A stretch of 64,000 nt of DNA, from contig CBDUGP010000006.1 of NCBI GenBank assembly GCA_965366625.1, positions 62,001-126,000 of the forward strand, in the 5' to 3' direction. This stretch comes from JAUIJL01 sp965366625 (GTDB lineage: Bacteria > Acidobacteriota > Thermoanaerobaculia > Multivoradales > J023). Within the stretch, counting starts at the first letter, position 1; the number at the start of each line of letters is the position of its first letter. The notes below the pieces were generated by a model. That model saw only the letters and a list, made by a program, of their open reading frames with translations, ran no database searches and was not told the DNA's origin. The position numbers and the translations under genes are program-made. Of the stretch, positions 59,754-64,000 are shown piece after piece.

Positions 59754-60764
59754 ATGCGCCGACAGAACACTCCGATTCTCATCATCTACGTTATTTATAT
59801 GGCGGCCCTCGCCATGACCACTGCCCTGCTCGTCTTCTGGGTGTTGGTGGTCCAACGTTTTACGGTCGAAATCAACGAGCTGGTCTCCAAGGTCGGTGTG
59901 GAATGGAATTACTTCCACTGGTTCATCGGTTCGACCGGTGCCGCATTGTTCTTCTTGGTCAGCATCGCACTGACCTACCTGCTGGCGATCACCCTTTCCG
60001 AACGCCGATATCGGGTAAAACAAGAGCATTTCTTGTCGAATATGACCCATGAGCTCAAGTCGCCCTTGGCGGCGATCAAACTCCACGCCCAGACCTTGGA
60101 ACAAGGGGGGCTCGAACCCGAAGAGGTATCGCTCTTCTCCGGCCACATCGTCAAGGAGTCGGAGCGGGTCTGCAAATTGGTGGAAAACCTCTTGGAGAGC
60201 GGCCGTTTGGCGTCGGGCAAGGGCGCCGGTGAGCTGCGCAAGATCGACCTGCGTTATTTTTTTCAGGAATACCAAAAAGGCGTTCCTGCCCGGTTCGACT
60301 TGCGTCAAATTGATCTCGACTTTGAGGTCCAAACCCGATCGGTGGTCATGGCAACCCACGAAACCCTGCAACGGATCATGGACAACCTGATCGATAACGC
60401 ACTCAGATTCACCAAGTCCGGGGGTAAGATCCGGTGCTCGGTTCGGGACAGCCTCGACAACGCCGAAATCGTGGTCGCCGACACCGGCATCGGCATTCCG
60501 AAGACCGAGCTGACCAAAGTCTTCGAACGCTTTCATCGCCTCCAAAGGGAAGTGGAGCAACAGCGCAAAGGCAGCGGCCTTGGCTTAGCCATCGTCCGAG
60601 GATTGGTAGAAGAGATGCAGGGTCGTATCCGTGCCATTTCAGGTGAGGGTCAGCCCGGAACCCGAATTGAGATTCAGCTGCCGACTGTAGGTCAACGAGC
60701 AGTAGAGCAACGAGCAGTAGAGCAACGAGCAGATCGAGATGAAGAAGGAGCGGTGCCGTCATGA
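59754..60764 (+). CDS. Membrane sensor histidine kinase
   Basis: A 336-residue sensor kinase with two N-terminal helices (ILIIYVIYMAALAMTTALLVFWVLVV and TGAALFFLVSIALTYLLAI, quoted in parts ILIIYVIYMAAL and ALFFLVSIALTYLL) bracketing a short loop of about 35 residues, so there is little periplasmic sensor. HisKA has FLSNMTHELKSPLAAIKLH (His near 102); HATPase has NLIDNALRFTKSGG, VVADTGIGIPKTELTKVFERF and GSGLGLAIVRGLV. The C-terminus is a 15-bp repeat product (RAVEQRAVEQRA). Its stop overlaps the OmpR regulator (ATGA), forming one two-component system, PhoR/PhoB-like in context. Confidence 0.88.
   Translation: MRRQNTPILIIYVIYMAALAMTTALLVFWVLVVQRFTVEINELVSKVGVEWNYFHWFIGSTGAALFFLVSIALTYLLAITLSERRYRVKQEHFLSNMTHELKSPLAAIKLHAQTLEQGGLEPEEVSLFSGHIVKESERVCKLVENLLESGRLASGKGAGELRKIDLRYFFQEYQKGVPARFDLRQIDLDFEVQTRSVVMATHETLQRIMDNLIDNALRFTKSGGKIRCSVRDSLDNAEIVVADTGIGIPKTELTKVFERFHRLQREVEQQRKGSGLGLAIVRGLVEEMQGRIRAISGEGQPGTRIEIQLPTVGQRAVEQRAVEQRADRDEEGAVPS
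60693..60737. repeat. 15-bp in-frame tandem repeat, 3 copies
   Basis: CAACGAGCAGTAGAG twice and a diverged third copy, at the 3' end of the histidine kinase gene, encoding QRAVE units after the ATPase domain. Confidence 0.9.
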
Positions 60765-61561
60765 GCGACGCCCTGGGATTGAGCAATACGAGCAGGTCTG
60801 GCCCCAAAGGCCCTGAGAAAATAGCCAAGGAAGATCGTCCATCGAGAATCCTGGTGGTCGAAGATGAGGAGGCCATCGCCCAAGGGTTGGTCTTCAATCT
60901 GCGCCGCAAGGGTTATGAGGTCGAGCTCGAGGTGGACGGTGCCCGGGCCTTAGAAACCGCCCGCACCCAGCCCTGGGACTTGATCGTGCTCGATGTGCAG
61001 CTGCCGAAAATCGACGGATTTCAAATCTGCCAGCAGCTGCGAATTGACGGCATCTTCACCGCCATTCTGGTGTTGACCGCCAGGGATCAACCGGACGACA
61101 TTGTTTACGGGCTAAAAAACGGCGCCGACGACTACATGGTCAAACCATTCGACTTAGCGGAGCTACTGGCCAGGGTCGAGGGTTTGTTGAGGCGAGCCGA
61201 ATGGTCGAGGGTCCACTCCCCCGACAGCCCGTCGACCGTGGATCCTACGGACACTTCGGACGCCCGCTTTCAATTCGGCGATTTTTGGGTCGACTTCAAG
61301 ACCTGGCAAGCCAAGACCCGCGACGGCATCGTGGAGCTGTCGCGCAAGGAGCTGGCGGTGCTCAAGGTCTTTACGGAAAAGCCCAATCAAGTGGTCACCC
61401 GCCGAGAACTCTTGGAACGGGTCTGGGAACTACCCAACCATCCCAACACCCGGGTGGTCGACAACGTCATTGTCGCCCTGCGCAAATCATTCGAAGAAAG
61501 CTCTTGGCGACCACGCCACATCCATAGCGTCCGCGGAGTCGGTTATCGGTTCGTGCCTTGA
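60761..61561 (+). CDS. OmpR/PhoB-family response regulator
   Basis: A 266-residue DNA-binding response regulator. The receiver (about 25-140) has RILVVEDEEAIAQGL, WDLIVLDVQLPKIDGF (phospho-Asp), ILVLTARDQPDD and YMVKPFDLAELLARV. The winged-helix effector (about 170-266) has ELSRKELAVLKVFTEKPNQV, RRELLERVWEL, RVVDNVIVALRKSF and IHSVRGVGYRFVP. It overlaps the kinase gene. An extra 25-residue polar N-terminus (ALGLSNTSRSGPKGPEKI) precedes the receiver. The Pho-box-like site upstream and the alkaline phosphatase downstream suggest phosphate control; this is inference. Confidence 0.92.
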   Translation: MSDALGLSNTSRSGPKGPEKIAKEDRPSRILVVEDEEAIAQGLVFNLRRKGYEVELEVDGARALETARTQPWDLIVLDVQLPKIDGFQICQQLRIDGIFTAILVLTARDQPDDIVYGLKNGADDYMVKPFDLAELLARVEGLLRRAEWSRVHSPDSPSTVDPTDTSDARFQFGDFWVDFKTWQAKTRDGIVELSRKELAVLKVFTEKPNQVVTRRELLERVWELPNHPNTRVVDNVIVALRKSFEESSWRPRHIHSVRGVGYRFVP

Positions 61562-61564
61562 CCC

Positions 61565-61630
61565 TAGCTCGTGACCCCAAGCTCGTACTCCAGCTCTTGA
61601 CCCAGCTCGTGACACCAGCTCTTGACACCA
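61565..61630. repeat. Imperfect 14-17-bp tandem repeat, intergenic
   Basis: Five variants of AGCTCGTGACCCC / AGCTCTTGACACC between the OmpR regulator and the TSUP exporter genes. Untranslated as far as can be seen. Confidence 0.85.
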
Positions 61631-61703
61631 CAGCCGTGTCGACGATCCGTGAGGTCCGCGGGAAGATTCATTCGCGGCACCATGGGTCGGTCGGGTCCTG
61701 ATC

Positions 61704-62474
61704 ATGGAATTCTGGTACCTCCTACCCACCGGCATCGTCATCGCTGCTTTGGGTATGTCGAGCGGCATCTCGGGGTCGAATTTTTGGATCCCGGTGTATC
61801 TGCTTTGGATGCAGCTCGAGCCTCGGGTTGCGTTCTGGACGTCCCTGCTGACCATGCTCTTCGGTTTCGGCTCAGGGGTTGTCCGCAACCTCTTGGCCGG
61901 CACTATCGACCGCGTTCTGCTCGTCCGCTACGCCAAAATCATGGCGCCGGCAACGATTGTCGGGGCGCTGATCTCACCCTACCTGCCGACCGTGGCCCTG
62001 CTCTTGTCGTTCGCGATCTTCGCCATCGCTTTCGCCCTCTTCGTGCTCTGGGACACGCGACCCGGCCGGCCTCAGCCACAGCCCCACGAACGGATCTTCG
62101 GCACGGTCGCCGCCGTGGCTGGATTTCTTCACGGCAGCATCGCGACCGGCTCGGGTACCCTTTTGCTGCCATGCTTGCTCAATCATCGGCGTTTGGGCCA
62201 CCACGCGGCGGCAGTTGGTACCACGGTCTCCTTGGCTTTCCTTTGCAGCGTCTTGTCGGTATCTTTCAGGCTCGACGCGGAACTCGTGCACGCCCTGTTG
62301 GAGCACCGGGAACTCGTGGGGTCGATGATCCTCTTCGCCGCTCCCGGTGTCGTGATCGGGGGACAATTGGGGCCGATCATCAGCCAACACCTACCTCGCT
62401 CCTGGCTTCGGCGATACGTCGCCATTCTTCTGATCGGGGTTGGGTCCTTGGTCGCTCTTCGCGCCCTGGCCTGA
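61704..62474 (+). CDS. TSUP/TauE-SafE family membrane exporter
   Basis: A 256-residue inner-membrane protein with about eight helices in two related halves, each opened by a G-x-x-S/T-G-x-x-G motif: ALGMSSGISGSNFWIPVYLL and GFLHGSIATGSGTLLLPCLL. Such proteins export or import sulfite, sulfoacetate or other organosulfur anions. Substrate unknown here. It follows the regulator after a 142-bp repeat-rich gap, and the alkaline phosphatase gene comes 74 bp later on the same strand. Confidence 0.85.
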   Translation: MEFWYLLPTGIVIAALGMSSGISGSNFWIPVYLLWMQLEPRVAFWTSLLTMLFGFGSGVVRNLLAGTIDRVLLVRYAKIMAPATIVGALISPYLPTVALLLSFAIFAIAFALFVLWDTRPGRPQPQPHERIFGTVAAVAGFLHGSIATGSGTLLLPCLLNHRRLGHHAAAVGTTVSLAFLCSVLSVSFRLDAELVHALLEHRELVGSMILFAAPGVVIGGQLGPIISQHLPRSWLRRYVAILLIGVGSLVALRALA

Positions 62475-62548
62475 CCTGCCCGCCGGTGCATTTGAATTTC
62501 AAACCCAAGCTCTCTCGAACGTGACCCACTGGACCGAGGATTCATTTT

Positions 62549-63817
62549 ATGTCGACGACCCGCCGCTCCATCACCCTGGGAGCCACCGCCGCCACCGCCG
62601 CTTGGCTCCTGATCGCGGCTTTGGCCTACTACCTTTGGTTGCCGTCCGCCGGCTACGTGGCGAAAGTCGAAGAGTCCAAAGGAGCGCCCACCGGATACGT
62701 GCTCGACTTTTCGACCTCGACTCCGGAGCGCCTGCCCCGATTCGGGCCGGATCAAAAACCAAAGAACCTAATTCTCCTGATCGGCGACGGCATGGGTTTC
62801 TCGCAGCTCACCGGAGCTCGAATGGCCCTCAAGGGCCCTAACGGTCGGCTGACCCTCGAACGATTCCCGGTCACGGGTTGGAGCTCGACCCACTCCGCCA
62901 CCGAGGTCTATACGGACTCCGCCGCCGGCGCCTCAGCTTTAGCCACGGGCTTCAAAACCGATCCTTCCCACCTCTCCGTCTCCCCCGATGGCCAACCCCA
63001 AGAGACCCTCTTCGAAAAAGCTCTCAGCAACGGTAAGGCCCTGGGCCTGGTGACCGATTCGATGATCTTCGACGCCACCCCGTCTGCCTTTGGAGCCCAC
63101 CGCCCATATCGTCGTGACTATGCGGAAATCGCCGAGCAGCTGATGGTGCTGAAACCGGAAGTGCTGGTCGGTGAGACGCGGTCGAGCTTCGACCGAGATG
63201 AAGCCTGGCAGGCCCGCTTTCGCCGATTCGAAGAGGCCGGCTACGCTCGCCTCGACGCCCTGGCATCCCTCGATCAGGCGCTGTCGTTCGACCCTGCCCA
63301 GGGCCAGGGCCCATGGCTAGGCCTCTACCCCGCCGGCTCGATCGCCGACGCCGACACCGAGCCCGGCCTCGCCGCCCTAGCGGTTTTAGCCCTAAAACAA
63401 CTGAGCCAAAATCCCAACGGCTTCGTGCTCATGGTCGAAACCGAGGAAACGGATACCGCCTCGCATCGAGGCGACTTCGATCGCATGGTGGAGGGAATCC
63501 GTGCACTGGATCAGGTGGCCGAAATTGCCGTCGATTTCGCCTCCGCCGCCCGCGACACCCTAGTGCTGGCCACCGCCGACCACGAAACCGGCGGACTCGC
63601 CATTCTGGGCGGTGACCATGGGCAATCCCAACGGGTCCGCTGGGCGACAGGAAATCACTCCGCCGAGCCCGTGCCCGTGCTGGCCTACGGCCCTGGATCG
63701 GAAGCCTTCACCGGCGTGCTCGACAACGCCGAGGTCGGACGCCTGTTGGCTGATCTTTTGAGCCCCCCACCGACGTCGGTAGAGTCGGAGACGGGCCTTT
63801 CAGAACCGGCTAGGTAG
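62549..63817 (+). CDS. Alkaline phosphatase
   Basis: A 422-residue periplasmic or membrane-anchored phosphomonoesterase with an uncleaved-looking N-terminal helix (ATAAWLLIAALAYYLWL). Metal and catalytic motifs: LILLIGDGMGFSQL (Asp), YTDSAAGASALATG (nucleophile Ser after Asp), LMVETEETDTASHRGDF (metal ligands), LVLATADHETGG (Asp-His) and late TGNHSAEPVPVLAYG (His). GAGGA lies ten bases before the ATG. Position beside a two-component pair with a Pho-box-like site supports a phosphate-starvation role, as inference. Copy B of the dispersed repeat follows seven bases after the stop. Confidence 0.9.
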   Translation: MSTTRRSITLGATAATAAWLLIAALAYYLWLPSAGYVAKVEESKGAPTGYVLDFSTSTPERLPRFGPDQKPKNLILLIGDGMGFSQLTGARMALKGPNGRLTLERFPVTGWSSTHSATEVYTDSAAGASALATGFKTDPSHLSVSPDGQPQETLFEKALSNGKALGLVTDSMIFDATPSAFGAHRPYRRDYAEIAEQLMVLKPEVLVGETRSSFDRDEAWQARFRRFEEAGYARLDALASLDQALSFDPAQGQGPWLGLYPAGSIADADTEPGLAALAVLALKQLSQNPNGFVLMVETEETDTASHRGDFDRMVEGIRALDQVAEIAVDFASAARDTLVLATADHETGGLAILGGDHGQSQRVRWATGNHSAEPVPVLAYGPGSEAFTGVLDNAEVGRLLADLLSPPPTSVESETGLSEPAR

Positions 63818-63823
63818 GTTCTG

Positions 63824-64000
63824 TCCAGAAATGGATTCCGGTGGGTCGGCGCGGCGCCCTGCGGCCTGGGCGGCCCCCACGTGCTCCGAACTCGCGCCAC
63901 CGCTGCAGTGTCGTCGCAAATTACTGATGTATAAGATCTTAAGCCGATCTATACGTTGTGTCGCTCAGACACGCTCGCTTTCCGTGCTCGGCGCGCCGCG
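63824..64000. repeat. Dispersed repeat, copy B (runs to window end)
   Basis: Same order of blocks as 29307-29474 (GGTGGGTCGGCGCGGCGCCC, then CTCCGAACTCGCGCCACCGC, AAGATCTTAAGCCGATCTA, CTCAGACACGCTCGCTTTCC), with an insertion of about 12 bases after the first block. It begins just after the alkaline phosphatase gene and is not complete at the window edge. Confidence 0.85.

Overview
The window is GC-rich, densely packed bacterial chromosome: about 45 protein genes, no rRNA or tRNA that I could see, no phage or insertion-sequence genes and no CRISPR array. Gene content suggests a Gram-negative didermic bacterium: lipoproteins, an outer-membrane-lipoprotein-sorting-like protein, large secreted Asp-box (VPS10/sortilin-like) proteins, B-type succinate dehydrogenase, a bacterial mevalonate cluster, CHAT and pseudokinase signalling proteins, and UGA read as selenocysteine. 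Acidobacteriota (Thermoanaerobaculia-like) or a Myxococcota-like lineage would fit; this is inference from gene content only.

Layout. 1-8 kb: tail-to-head pair of a cut lipoprotein gene and a three-part transporter/UspA/DUF389 fusion (minus), then a LolA-like secreted protein and an Asp-box protein (plus). 8-12.7 kb: nadA-nadB-nadC operon (minus) with a clear promoter and two matching operators, followed downstream by a MerB-family gene whose catalytic Cys159 position is an in-frame UGA with a SECIS-like hairpin. 12.7-16 kb: DUF1569-like, Smr, deoxynucleoside kinase, lipoprotein phosphodiesterase. 16.5-21 kb: PLP sulfur-amino-acid enzyme, NhaC-type antiporter, XdhC and MocA in one tight operon. 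21-29 kb: second Asp-box protein (minus), CHAT-protease-like/Sel1 membrane protein, small membrane protein, PAS histidine kinase. 29.5-33.8 kb: NAD-dependent selenocysteine formate dehydrogenase (two genes, minus). 33.9-39.2 kb: a 1764-residue kinase-like/AAA/GAF/histidine kinase protein. 39.3-42.7 kb: sdhCAB (minus). 42.8-52 kb: PcnB with a Lys-rich repeat tail, hydrolase/OsmC fusion, pseudokinase, BtuF-like protein, TPR protein, MntR-type regulator, UPF0173 hydrolase. 52-59.4 kb: seven-gene isoprenoid operon (LytTR regulator, IDI-2, HMG-CoA reductase, mevalonate kinase, decarboxylase, isopentenyl phosphate kinase, squalene/phytoene synthase). 59.7-64 kb: histidine kinase/OmpR pair with a Pho-box-like site upstream, TSUP exporter, alkaline phosphatase.

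How they fit together. Two independent UGA-containing genes (formate dehydrogenase and the MerB-like gene), each with a hairpin whose loop begins GGUC 18-19 bases after the UGA, argue that the host decodes selenocysteine; the selA/B/C/D genes must lie elsewhere. The isoprenoid operon has isopentenyl phosphate kinase and no phosphomevalonate kinase, which points to the alternative mevalonate route. Short in-phase tandem repeats are scattered within and between genes at nine or more places, and a roughly 170-bp dispersed repeat occurs downstream of genes at two (perhaps three) sites.
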